Of a DNA stretch of 64,000 nt, positions 37,663-46,348 are shown in pieces. Numbering within the stretch: the first letter of the stretch is position 1; every line of letters begins with the position of its first letter. Below the pieces are notes generated by a model that saw nothing but the letters and a program-made list of their open reading frames with translations, was not told the origin of the DNA and ran no database searches. The DNA is taken from positions 3,015,001-3,079,000 of the forward strand of contig NZ_LT629741.1 in assembly GCF_900105135.1 (NCBI RefSeq). Reading direction: 5' to 3'. Source of the stretch: Gramella sp. MAR_2010_147 (lineage in GTDB: Bacteria; Bacteroidota; Bacteroidia; Flavobacteriales; Flavobacteriaceae). A program made the translations under genes and the position numbers.

Positions 37663-39477
37663 ATGAAAAAGTTGTTTTTTTACATAGTGTTTTTTTCTTC
37701 AATAACACTTTTCGCACAGGAAAAACCCACCTTATTTCTTATTGGAGATTCAACAATGTCCGATAAAAAAGATCCTGAAAAGAATCCGGAGCACGGGTGG
37801 GGACAAATGCTTCCTGAGCTGATGTCATCTGAAATTAAAATTGATAATCACGCTGTAAACGGTCGAAGTACCAGAAGTTTTATTTCTGAAGGTCGCTGGG
37901 AAAAAGTAAAGGAAAAACTGAAGTCGGGGGATTTTGTGTTCATTCAGTTTGGACATAATGACCAGAAAGTAAATGATCCTGCCAGATACACCAATCCTTT
38001 TACACAATACAGAAGCAACCTTGAGAAATTTGTAAGGGAAACCCGTGAAAAGGGAGCTACTCCAATTCTTTTTAGTTCCATTGTGCGGCGCAATTTCAAT
38101 GAAAATGGGGTGCTGGTAGATACTCACGGGCAGTATCCGCTGGTAGTGAGAATGGTCTCAAAAGACCTGGATGTGCCTTTTATAGATATGCAGTTATTGA
38201 CCGAACAGCTGGAAATGTCTTACGGTCCGCAGGACTCAAAACAGTTGCATTTACACCTGGAGCCGGGAGAGGACCCGTATGAGCCCAGAGGAGTAACTGA
38301 TGATACTCACCTCTCCAAAATGGGTGCAGACCTGGTTGCAAGACTGGCACTTCAGGAGGTTGCGAGACAGGATCTGGATTTAAAAAAGTATATAAAGAAA
38401 GCTGTTTTATTTCAAAAAATCCTGAAAGAAGTTTCGGTTGGTTCGGTGGAATATTCGGAAAATGTTCCGTGGCGCAAAGCTCTGCAACAGGATGAGAATT
38501 GGTACGGAAGTAAGGAAGCAAAGAGGATAGCAGATAATGTTCTGCTTTATCAGCATGACAATGGAGGCTGGTATAAGAATATCGACATGTCCAATGAATT
38601 GAGCGAAAAGGAAAAGGATAGCCTAAGGGCGTTGCAGGTAAAAGAAATGGGCACCACCATAGACAACGGCGCAACCCATACTCAGTTGAGGTACCTGGCA
38701 AAAGTTTACAAGGCTACTAAAAAAGAGGAGTATAAAAGGGCGTTTTTAAAAGGTATAGACTTTCTTCTTGAGGCACAATACAGCAATGGAGGCTGGCCTC
38801 AGTTCTATCCTATAAAGAAAGGTTATTACGAGCACATTACTTATAACGATGGTGCAATGATAGGGGTGATGAGGTTGTTAAGAAATATTGCAATTAATGA
38901 TGAGTCTTACTCTTTTGTGGATTCTACCAGAAAGGAAAAAGCTGCTAAAGCTGTAGACAAAGGATTAGAAATAATTCTTGCTACCCAGGTAGAGGTGGAC
39001 GGAAAGTTGACAGCCTGGGGCGCACAGCACGACAGGAAAACACTCAAACCGGCAAAGGCAAGATCTTATGAACTAGCTTCTTTAAGCGGAAAGGAAAGTG
39101 CTGAAATTGTTCGTTTTCTAATGGATATCGAAGATCCTTCCGAAGGAATTAAAGGGGCGATTCAAAGTGCCATGCAGTGGTTTGATGATGCGAAGGTAAT
39201 GGGAAAAAGAGTGGAGTGGATCAAGGGGGAGCACCTGCCCGAAGGTCGTGATCGTATTGTGGTCGAAGATCCTGAGGGTGGTCCTCTATGGGGCCGTTTT
39301 ACCGAAATTGGTACTAACAAAATTATGTTTATAGGCCGGGACGGAGTGATAAAATATAATATTGATGAAATAGAACACGAACGGCGCACCAACTACAACT
39401 ATATTGACAATTACGCTGAAGATCTTTTAAAGGAAGAATATCCCAAATGGGAAGCTAAATATATCTCTCAAAAATGA
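37663..39477 (+). CDS. Bifunctional CE12 acetylesterase plus PL10 pectate lyase fusion
   Basis: The N-terminal half (about 20-245) is a CE12-type SGNH esterase with S30 in LFLIGDSTMSD, VNGRSTRSF, QFGHND and the D214-T-H dyad region DDTHLSKMG. The C-terminal half (about 260-604) is a PL10 pectate lyase with an (alpha/alpha)3-type toroid: NGGWYKNIDMS, TTIDNGATHTQLRYLA, NGGWPQFYPI and the arginine-bearing segment PAKARSYELASLSG thought to hold the catalytic arginine. A signal peptide ends near TLFAQ. The enzyme could remove an acetyl group and cut the chain beside it. It overlaps kdgF by 4 bp. Confidence 0.93.
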   Translation: MKKLFFYIVFFSSITLFAQEKPTLFLIGDSTMSDKKDPEKNPEHGWGQMLPELMSSEIKIDNHAVNGRSTRSFISEGRWEKVKEKLKSGDFVFIQFGHNDQKVNDPARYTNPFTQYRSNLEKFVRETREKGATPILFSSIVRRNFNENGVLVDTHGQYPLVVRMVSKDLDVPFIDMQLLTEQLEMSYGPQDSKQLHLHLEPGEDPYEPRGVTDDTHLSKMGADLVARLALQEVARQDLDLKKYIKKAVLFQKILKEVSVGSVEYSENVPWRKALQQDENWYGSKEAKRIADNVLLYQHDNGGWYKNIDMSNELSEKEKDSLRALQVKEMGTTIDNGATHTQLRYLAKVYKATKKEEYKRAFLKGIDFLLEAQYSNGGWPQFYPIKKGYYEHITYNDGAMIGVMRLLRNIAINDESYSFVDSTRKEKAAKAVDKGLEIILATQVEVDGKLTAWGAQHDRKTLKPAKARSYELASLSGKESAEIVRFLMDIEDPSEGIKGAIQSAMQWFDDAKVMGKRVEWIKGEHLPEGRDRIVVEDPEGGPLWGRFTEIGTNKIMFIGRDGVIKYNIDEIEHERRTNYNYIDNYAEDLLKEEYPKWEAKYISQK

Positions 39478-39812
39478 TAAAAGGAGACAATTTTTTTAAA
39501 GAAGCTGAAGCTAAGTGGGAACTTGCCGGAGAGGGTATCTCACGACAAATTACCGGTTACAATACACAGTTGATGGTGGTCAAGGTTAAATTTGAAACAG
39601 GCGCGGTTGGTTATGAGCACGACCATTTTCACTCCCAGGGAACTGTGGTGGCATCAGGGAAGTTCAAAATTACGATTGACGGAAAATCTGAAATCCTCGA
39701 AACAGGCGATGGATTTTTCGTGCCTCCCAATGCCAAACACGGCGCTGAATGCCTGGACGCGGGAATGCTGATTGATGTTTTTAATCCCGTGCGGGAGGAT
39801 TTTCTGAAATAA
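39474..39812 (+). CDS. kdgF: KdgF-type cupin that opens unsaturated galacturonate
   Basis: KdgF converts 4,5-unsaturated galacturonate, made by lyases and GH105, to the linear 5-keto-4-deoxyuronate used by KduI. The 112-residue single-domain cupin fits the family. Metal-ligand candidates are H49, H51 and H53 in YEHDHFHSQG, with Q55 in the expected glutamine position and H89 in PPNAKHG. The start overlaps the CE12-PL10 stop by 4 bp (ATGA). Annotation by cupin alone would be broad, but the motif spacing and context make KdgF likely. Confidence 0.88.
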   Translation: MIKGDNFFKEAEAKWELAGEGISRQITGYNTQLMVVKVKFETGAVGYEHDHFHSQGTVVASGKFKITIDGKSEILETGDGFFVPPNAKHGAECLDAGMLIDVFNPVREDFLK

Positions 39813-39820
39813 AAGAAATT

Positions 39821-41185
39821 ATGAAAAAGTTTATACTACTACTATGCTTCGTCTTATTGGGAGTGAATACCCATGCCCAGTTATCTCAACCTCAAAGAAA
39901 GGCAGCCATTAAGGAGATCGTGGATAGGATCCAGCTTCCAAAGATTCCCGATTATACTGTTTCTATAACAAAATTCGGAGCTAAAGGAGATTCTGTTTCA
40001 GATAATAAAAAAGCTTTTGACCGGGCTATGAATCACCTTCAGAAACGAAAAGGAGGAACACTCATAGTCCCAAAAGGAGTATATACAGTTAATGGTCCAA
40101 TTCATTTTGTGAGTAATGTAAATCTTCATCTGGAAGAAGGAGCGAAGATCAGGTTTGGAGATGATCCTAAAAATTATCCTCTGGTCCTTACCAGTTGGGA
40201 GGGAACTATGCTGTACAATTACAGTCCGCTTATCTACGGGAATGAACTTGAAAATAACGCCATTACCGGAAAGGGTACTATAGATGGAGAAGGTGGAGGA
40301 GCCTGGGCAGCCTGGAAGCAGCTTGAAGATAAGGATAAGCAGCTGAGCAGGGAAATGAACCATTCCGGAGTTTCAATAGAGAAAAGAATCTTCGGTGAAG
40401 GGCATTACCTTCGCCCGCAATTGATCCAGTTTGTGAATTCTCAAAATATTCTATTAGAAGACGTTACCATAGAGGATGCTCCTTTTTGGTGCGTCCATCT
40501 GCTTAAGTCCAAAAGTGCAACTGTTAGAAGATTGAAATTTGATGCTCATAACTTTAATAATGATGGGATAGACGCAGAATATGCCAGCGATATTCTTATT
40601 GAAGAAGTCGAGTTTGATAATGGAGATGACAACATCGCCATTAAAGCCGGACGAGATCATGAGGGTCGTGCCAATTCGGCTACGCCTTCAGAAAATATTG
40701 TTATAAGGAACAACCTGCTAAAAGGACTCCACGGAGTCGTGATTGGCAGTGAAATGTCTGCCGGGGTTCAGAATATTTATGTGGAAAACAACAAAGCTTC
40801 TGGTTATCTCAAAAGAGGGATCTACTTCAAGACCAACCCAGATAGAGGAGGTTTTATAAGGAATATATATATTAATAATATTGAGCTTCAAAAAGTTGAA
40901 GATTGCTTCTACATTACCGCCAACTATCATGGGGAAGGAGAAGGTTTTAATTCAAAAATCTCAGATGTTTTTATCAGCAATGTCACTTGTGAAGAGGCTA
41001 CAGGTACGGCTGTGGTAATTCAGGGCTTTGAGCAGAGCAAGGTGGAGAATGTGAAACTCACCAACATTAAAGTGAACAGGACGAAGAATGCCACTTCTAT
41101 AACCAACACCAAAAATGTCATTTTTGAAGAGGTAATTATTGGAGAAGAAGCTACTGTTCCTACTTCAGTTTCCGGGAAGGAATAG
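39821..41185 (+). CDS. GH28-family glycoside hydrolase (second copy)
   Basis: This 454-residue beta-helix hydrolase has a signal peptide (ending near NTHAQ). The aspartates D248 (NNDGID) and D269-D270 (NGDDNIAIKAG) and the histidine H304 (LHGVVIGSE) are present. In place of the RIK motif it has RGIYFKTN, so K337 is kept but a tyrosine (Y335) stands where Arg would be. It is close to the first GH28 in the N-terminus (SVSDNKKAFDRAM). The changes may mean a different subsite, for example for unsaturated or rhamnogalacturonan ends. The catalytic acids are intact, so activity is likely. Confidence 0.9.
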   Translation: MKKFILLLCFVLLGVNTHAQLSQPQRKAAIKEIVDRIQLPKIPDYTVSITKFGAKGDSVSDNKKAFDRAMNHLQKRKGGTLIVPKGVYTVNGPIHFVSNVNLHLEEGAKIRFGDDPKNYPLVLTSWEGTMLYNYSPLIYGNELENNAITGKGTIDGEGGGAWAAWKQLEDKDKQLSREMNHSGVSIEKRIFGEGHYLRPQLIQFVNSQNILLEDVTIEDAPFWCVHLLKSKSATVRRLKFDAHNFNNDGIDAEYASDILIEEVEFDNGDDNIAIKAGRDHEGRANSATPSENIVIRNNLLKGLHGVVIGSEMSAGVQNIYVENNKASGYLKRGIYFKTNPDRGGFIRNIYINNIELQKVEDCFYITANYHGEGEGFNSKISDVFISNVTCEEATGTAVVIQGFEQSKVENVKLTNIKVNRTKNATSITNTKNVIFEEVIIGEEATVPTSVSGKE

Positions 41186-41264
41186 CAGCTTTTCTAAATT
41201 TCTCTTTCTTCGGTTTTGACAGAGAAGAAAATGATGTAACTTATTATATAATTAAACAAATTCT

Positions 41265-42458
41265 ATGGTTTTTGAACAAAGCTGGAGGTGGTACGGCCCT
41301 CAGGATCCCGTGAAACTTGGGACTATAAAGCAGGCTGGAGCAAATGGAGTGGTTACTGCTTTACATCATATTCCTGTAGGGGAAGTCTGGACGGAGGAAG
41401 AGATTGAAAAACGAAAGAAACGGCTCGAGGAAAGCAATAAAGAACACCCGTTCCCACTACACTGGAACGTAGTGGAGAGCCTTCCTGTACATGAACATAT
41501 TAAGCAAGCCAGGAGCGACAGGGGAAAATATATTGAAAACTATAAGCAAAGCCTTATAAACCTTGGCAAATGCGGGATTTCTCGCATATGTTACAATTTT
41601 ATGCCCGTGCTGGACTGGTTGAGAACCAATGTTAGATATCAGCTGGAAGACGGCAGTACCGCACTTCTTCATAATCTGGAAGACCTTATAATTTTCAATT
41701 TATTTATTCTGAAAAGGGATAATGCTGAAGCAGATTATGATGTTGAAATGGTAAAAAAAGCCAGGACAAAATATGCTGAAATGACGCAGGAGGAACTGGA
41801 AGTTCTGAAACAAAGCCTGCTGATGGCATTACCTGGTGATAAAGAAGGTTTTACTCTTGAAAAGTTAAGGAATGGCCTGAAGGATTATAAAGGAATTTCA
41901 GCAGCACAGTTAAGGGAGCACCTGGTTGAATTTTTAGCGGAAGTAATTCCGGTAGCTGAAGAAGTCGGGGTGGTATTGGCCATTCATCCAGATGATCCGC
42001 CATGGCCCGTACTTGGACTGCCACGGGTGGTTAGCAAAGCTTCAGACTTGGATTATATCTTTAATAAAGTGCCACAGAAAGCCAACGGTCTTACTTTTTG
42101 CAGCGGAAGTCTGGGCGCTTCAGAAAATAATGATTTATCGGAAATGATTGAAGCTTATTATGACAGGATTCATTTCGTGCATTTACGATCTGTTCAGCGG
42201 GATGAAAATGCGAGATTTTATGAGGCTAATCACCTTGAAGGCAGCGCAGAAATGTATAAGCTGGTGAGAACATTTTATGAGCTTCAGAAGAAAAATAATA
42301 GACAACCAATTCCAATGAGACCAGATCATGGGCATGAGATGCTGGACGATCAGGAGAAATCTTTTTATCCCGGGTATTCTGCAGTAGGCAGGTTGAGAGG
42401 TCTTGCAGAATTACGTGGACTGGAATTCGGAATTATAAAAACACTGGAAAATCAGTAA
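41265..42458 (+). CDS. uxuA: Mannonate dehydratase (UxuA)
   Basis: UxuA dehydrates D-mannonate to KDG. The 397-residue protein is complete, beginning QSWRWYGPQDPVKLGTIKQAGANGVV and ending with RGLAELRGLEFGI, both typical of UxuA. The metal-site segments LAIHPDDPPWPVLGLPRV and RPDHGHEML are present. Together with the SDR at 42469-43275 and UxaE it supplies the fructuronate branch next to the UxaABC branch. A 79-bp gap precedes it, with no clear terminator, so it may be co-transcribed with the enzyme genes. Confidence 0.95.
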   Translation: MVFEQSWRWYGPQDPVKLGTIKQAGANGVVTALHHIPVGEVWTEEEIEKRKKRLEESNKEHPFPLHWNVVESLPVHEHIKQARSDRGKYIENYKQSLINLGKCGISRICYNFMPVLDWLRTNVRYQLEDGSTALLHNLEDLIIFNLFILKRDNAEADYDVEMVKKARTKYAEMTQEELEVLKQSLLMALPGDKEGFTLEKLRNGLKDYKGISAAQLREHLVEFLAEVIPVAEEVGVVLAIHPDDPPWPVLGLPRVVSKASDLDYIFNKVPQKANGLTFCSGSLGASENNDLSEMIEAYYDRIHFVHLRSVQRDENARFYEANHLEGSAEMYKLVRTFYELQKKNNRQPIPMRPDHGHEMLDDQEKSFYPGYSAVGRLRGLAELRGLEFGIIKTLENQ

Positions 42459-42468
42459 AAGAGATAAA

Positions 42469-43275
42469 ATGAAGAGATTAGAGAATAAAGTTGCCGTAGT
42501 TACCGGTGGAAATGGAGTTTTAGGGGGAGCAATTGCTATAGGTTTGGCAAAACAAGGAGCGAAAGTTGGCATCCTGGGAAGAAGTGAAGATACAGTGCAG
42601 GAAAGAGTAGAGGAGATTAAAAAGTTTGGCGGGGAAGCAATTTCGCTGGTTGCCGATGTACTGGATAAGGAGAAATTAATTTCAGCAAAAGAAAAAATTG
42701 AAGCAAAATTTGGGCAGGTGGATATCCTGGTAAATGCTGCAGGTGGCAATATGAAAGGCGCCACAATCACACCTGAACAAAGCATTTTTGACCTTGAATT
42801 AGATGATTTTGATAAAGTAAGCCAGTTGAACTTTAAAGGGACCGTACTTCCCACGCTAGTTTTCGCCAAAGGAATGGTAGAAAATAAGAAAGGAAGTATT
42901 ATCAATATTTCCTCCCTGGCTGCGCAACGGGCACTTACCCGCGTAATGGGTTATGCTGCCGCCAAAGCCGCGGTAGATAACTTCACCAAATGGCTGGCTG
43001 TGGAAATGGCCCAAAAATATGGTGATGGGATTCGTGTGAACGCCATTGCACCAGGCTTTTTTATAGGAGAGCAAAATCGGGATCTTTTATTAGATAAAGC
43101 TGGGAATTTAACAGATAGAGGGCAAACAATAGTAAATCAGACTCCCATGAAACGTTTTGGAGAACCCGAAGAATTGCAGGGAGTCGCCAACTGGCTGGCC
43201 GGAGAGGAATCCTCTTTTGTTACCGGTATTGTGGTACCTGTGGACGGTGGGTTCGGAGCATTTAGCGGAGTTTAA
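42469..43275 (+). CDS. SDR-family D-mannonate oxidoreductase (fructuronate reductase)
   Basis: This SDR of 268 residues has the cofactor motif TGGNGVLGGAIAIG, the active-site YAAAK motif and C-terminal VPVDGGFGAFSGV. It is placed 10 bp after uxuA and is of the type that replaces the long-chain UxuB in many Bacteroidota and Firmicutes. The predicted reaction is D-fructuronate to D-mannonate. SDRs as a class have broad activities, so the assignment rests on the uxuA neighbour and on its fit to the pathway. Confidence 0.85.
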   Translation: MKRLENKVAVVTGGNGVLGGAIAIGLAKQGAKVGILGRSEDTVQERVEEIKKFGGEAISLVADVLDKEKLISAKEKIEAKFGQVDILVNAAGGNMKGATITPEQSIFDLELDDFDKVSQLNFKGTVLPTLVFAKGMVENKKGSIINISSLAAQRALTRVMGYAAAKAAVDNFTKWLAVEMAQKYGDGIRVNAIAPGFFIGEQNRDLLLDKAGNLTDRGQTIVNQTPMKRFGEPEELQGVANWLAGEESSFVTGIVVPVDGGFGAFSGV

Positions 43276-43285
43276 AAATAAAATT

Positions 43286-44527
43286 ATGAGCAGATTAGGA
43301 AAATTTTCCTTTGGTGTAGGAGACAGGTTTGGAAAGGAAGGGAAAGCACAGTTAAAAGCGGTGCTTAAAATGCAGGAGAACGGGGTAGAGGTGATTCCCG
43401 TATGGAACAAATCCAACCGGGAGCATGAGACGGTAGGTACAAAGCCGGAAAGCGTAAGGAAAGAGGCCGATGCTGCTGTTAAAGAACTGGGGTATAAAGG
43501 GGATTATCTGGTAGATGCAGATCATATTGGGTTAGATACTGTAGATCCTTATCTCAAGCAAAGTGATTTTTTTACCATTGATGTTGCTGATTTTATCGGT
43601 AAAAAATCTGCGGAAAATGAGCAGCGGGAGTTTTTAGAGTTCTTTGAAAAATACCTGGAGGATTTTCAGATTTCCGGTATTGAACACGAAATAGAAATAT
43701 CAAAAGATCAGCTTCAGGAAATGCTGGATAATTTCCTGCTGGCGATGAAAAAAGCAGGAGAAGTTTATCGGCATATTGCTTCGGAAAAATCAGAGGAGTT
43801 TTCCACTGAAGTTTCCATAGACGAGGTCGAAAACCCACAATCTCCGGTAGAACTTTTTTTCATCCTGGCAGCACTTGCTTATTATAAGGTTCCGGTAAAT
43901 ACCATCGCGCCAAAATTTACAGGAGAATTTAACAAAGGTGTGGATTACAGAGGAGATCTGGACCGGTTTGAAAAGGAATTCGAAGAAGACCTGCTGGTAT
44001 TGAAATTTGCCATAAAAGAGTTTGGCCTTCCGCAGAATCTTAAGCTGAGTGTACACAGCGGCAGTGATAAATTTTCCATTTACCCCGTGATGCAAAAGCT
44101 GATTAAAAAGCACAATACGGGACTGCACCTAAAGACGGCTGGTACCACCTGGCTGGAAGAATTAATTGGCCTGGCTGAAAGTGAAGGAGAAGGCTTTGAA
44201 TTTGCTATGCTCATATATACAGAGGCTTTAGAAAGATATGATGAACTAACTCGTGATTATACTGCAGTACTTTCAATTAATAAGAAGATGTTGCCACAGC
44301 CCGAAACTCTTAAATCTGGTTTTCAATACGCCAATATGTTAAGGCATGAAGAGGACTCAAAACATTATAATCCTCATTTTCGTCAATTATTGCATTGTGC
44401 ATACAAGATAGCCGCAGAAGACAGGGAAGCCTATTTTCGATTACTTGAAAAGCATCGTATTAAAATTGAAGATAATGTTACCTATAACCTGTATGAGAGG
44501 CATTTAAAGCCATTATTCCTAAAATAG
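43286..44527 (+). CDS. uxaE: Tagaturonate/fructuronate 3- or 5-epimerase-type enzyme (UxaE family)
   Basis: The UxaE family interconverts D-tagaturonate and D-fructuronate and was first described in Thermotoga hexuronate metabolism. The 413-residue protein begins [20 protein letters not shown] and has the segments [14 protein letters not shown] and [16 protein letters not shown], which fit a metal-dependent TIM-barrel. I chose the ATG at 43286, 11 bp after the SDR stop codon. A longer reading frame extends upstream into the SDR gene but is not needed. Its neighbours are UxuA and the fructuronate reductase, and it links them to UxaB/UxaA. The exact epimerisation position is taken from family knowledge. 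Confidence 0.85.
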   Translation: MSRLGKFSFGVGDRFGKEGKAQLKAVLKMQENGVEVIPVWNKSNREHETVGTKPESVRKEADAAVKELGYKGDYLVDADHIGLDTVDPYLKQSDFFTIDVADFIGKKSAENEQREFLEFFEKYLEDFQISGIEHEIEISKDQLQEMLDNFLLAMKKAGEVYRHIASEKSEEFSTEVSIDEVENPQSPVELFFILAALAYYKVPVNTIAPKFTGEFNKGVDYRGDLDRFEKEFEEDLLVLKFAIKEFGLPQNLKLSVHSGSDKFSIYPVMQKLIKKHNTGLHLKTAGTTWLEELIGLAESEGEGFEFAMLIYTEALERYDELTRDYTAVLSINKKMLPQPETLKSGFQYANMLRHEEDSKHYNPHFRQLLHCAYKIAAEDREAYFRLLEKHRIKIEDNVTYNLYERHLKPLFLK

Positions 44528-44534
44528 AAGAGAG

Positions 44535-45548
44535 ATGGAAAGACACCAGACCCTGGGAGAGTTCATTATAGAAAACCAAAAGGATTTTCCTTATGCTAAA
44601 GGCGAATTGAGCGCATTGCTTAGCTCTATAAAACTGGCAGGTAAAATGGTCAATGAATCTATTAATAAAGCTGGGCTGGCCCAGATACTGGGAAAGATTG
44701 GCCGGGAAAATGTGCAGGGAGAAAGCCAGGCAAAGCTTGACCTACTGGCTAATGATGTATTTGTTAGTACGCTCAAAAACAGGGGAGAGATTTGTGGGAT
44801 TGCCTCAGAAGAACTTGAAGATTTTATTGCATTTGAAGATGAAATTCATAAAGAAGCCAAATACATAGTATTAATGGATCCGCTGGATGGCTCTTCAAAT
44901 ATTGATGTCGACATTACGGTGGGTACGATCTTTAGTATTTATCGAAGAATTTCTCCTGTTGGAACTAAGGTCACTAAAGAAGATTTTCTACAACCGGGAA
45001 AAAATCAGGTGGCTGCGGGTTATATAATATATGGAACATCAACGATCCTGGTTTATACTACTGGAAATGGGGTAAACGGTTTTACGTTTGATCCCGGCAT
45101 TGGTTCTTTTTTTCTTTCACATCCTTCTATTAAATTTCCGAAAGAAGGCTGTATTTATTCTGTAAATGAGGGTAATTATATTCATTTCCCCAAAGGAATT
45201 AAAAAGCTTATTAAGTGGATGCAGGAATTGGATAATGCAAGTAAAAGACCATATACCGCCAGATATACCGGATCCCTGGTGGCCGATTTTCATCGGAATA
45301 TGCTTCTTGGGGGTCTTTATCTTTATCCCCAGGGTACTACATCACCAAAAGGAAAGCTTAGATTGTTATACGAATGTAACCCCATGGCATTTTTAGCTGA
45401 ACAGGCGGGTGGAAAAGCCAGTGACGGGGAAAATCGGATCATGGAAATCATACCTTCTGAACTTCATGAAAGAGCACCTTTTATCTGCGGAAACTCAGAA
45501 ATGGTTGCCATAGCAGAGAGGTTTATTGGTGAGATGACGAAAGATTAG
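44535..45548 (+). CDS. fbp: Class 1 fructose-1,6-bisphosphatase
   Basis: Fbp hydrolyses fructose-1,6-bisphosphate to fructose-6-phosphate in gluconeogenesis. The 337-residue protein has the catalytic segment [23 protein letters not shown] and the C-terminal [26 protein letters not shown]. It starts 8 bp after uxaE and ends the pectin locus. Growth on uronic acids yields triose phosphate and pyruvate, so hexose phosphates must be made by gluconeogenesis. Placement of fbp in the operon suits that need. Confidence 0.95.
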   Translation: MERHQTLGEFIIENQKDFPYAKGELSALLSSIKLAGKMVNESINKAGLAQILGKIGRENVQGESQAKLDLLANDVFVSTLKNRGEICGIASEELEDFIAFEDEIHKEAKYIVLMDPLDGSSNIDVDITVGTIFSIYRRISPVGTKVTKEDFLQPGKNQVAAGYIIYGTSTILVYTTGNGVNGFTFDPGIGSFFLSHPSIKFPKEGCIYSVNEGNYIHFPKGIKKLIKWMQELDNASKRPYTARYTGSLVADFHRNMLLGGLYLYPQGTTSPKGKLRLLYECNPMAFLAEQAGGKASDGENRIMEIIPSELHERAPFICGNSEMVAIAERFIGEMTKD

Positions 45549-46348
45549 AATATAAATTAAAAGTCTTCTTCACGATAACTCTTTATATCTTTAATTTCGA
45601 AATAATATATCTATTTAGCAATAGCTAAAAACCTATTTCCTTTTTTGATGCAAATATAGATTCAGGATATACAATTATAGAGGGATTATAAAAGGGAGAG
45701 CGTAGCCGACCAGCTTATACAACCCGGCTAATTTCTAAATGTTATTCTTTTATAACAGAAAAAAGGGAGGGATGAGGAACTCGAACAATTAAAGGAGTTG
45801 GCGAAGTACCATCATTCTGCTTTTATAAGATAAATATAGTTCGGAATCAGGTCAGGCGGACTTCATTCAAAAATTTCCACCTGGAATGAAGCGTTCCGGT
45901 TTTTTCATCGGGTTAGCAAAATGGAAATCGAAATTTTTGAAGTGATTCAAGATCTTTTTTAGGGAAGCTTTTTTCCAAGAATGTAGCTTTTGCGAAATGC
46001 AGTGGGAATGGGCTGAACGATATTCATGAAGGATATTTGTGAAAATTTTCCCTTTTCTTTTCTACAAGCCTTTTCTGAGTTTTTATTAAACTAACCTCAA
46101 GTAAATATTTTTCCTAAAAGCAATTTGATATTCTTCTAACTTAAACCTTAACTAACTAATAATCAGGTATGTTAAATATTATATGTATTTTTAGTAATGA
46201 ACTTCAACTTTTAAAAAATACTTGGTGCAGAGTATCACATACTCTTGTAGCAAAATAGACGGATATATTATTTACAGAGCTTTGATTTTTTATGCTCGGT
46301 GAATAGAAATTATGTTTTTAAATAATGATAATTCTTAAAAGATAAATC
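45549..46348. other. 800-bp region without a supported gene
   Basis: The segment is AT-rich with many stops in every frame. A short frame with the residues EELEQLKELAKYHHSAF (near 45774-45823) ends quickly and could be a decayed remnant, but I cannot assign it. No RNA gene or insertion sequence is recognised. The stretch separates the pectin locus from the AraC-type regulator cluster. Confidence 0.6.

Noticed and set aside
38180..38701. Antisense open frame of 173 codons in the CE12-PL10 gene
   Set aside because: The sense frame has two complete enzyme domains; the antisense translation is rich in W, P and S without any motif.
43157..43285. Upstream extension of the UxaE reading frame
   Set aside because: It lies inside the 3' end of the SDR gene. 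The ATG at 43286 gives a normal N-terminus.
45765..45786. A segment resembling the tmRNA 3' end (reverse strand, GTTCGAGTTCCTC followed by CCCTCC) as a possible second attachment site
   Set aside because: Only GTTCGA and scattered bases match, the T-stem does not pair, and a real attachment copy should be identical over its core.
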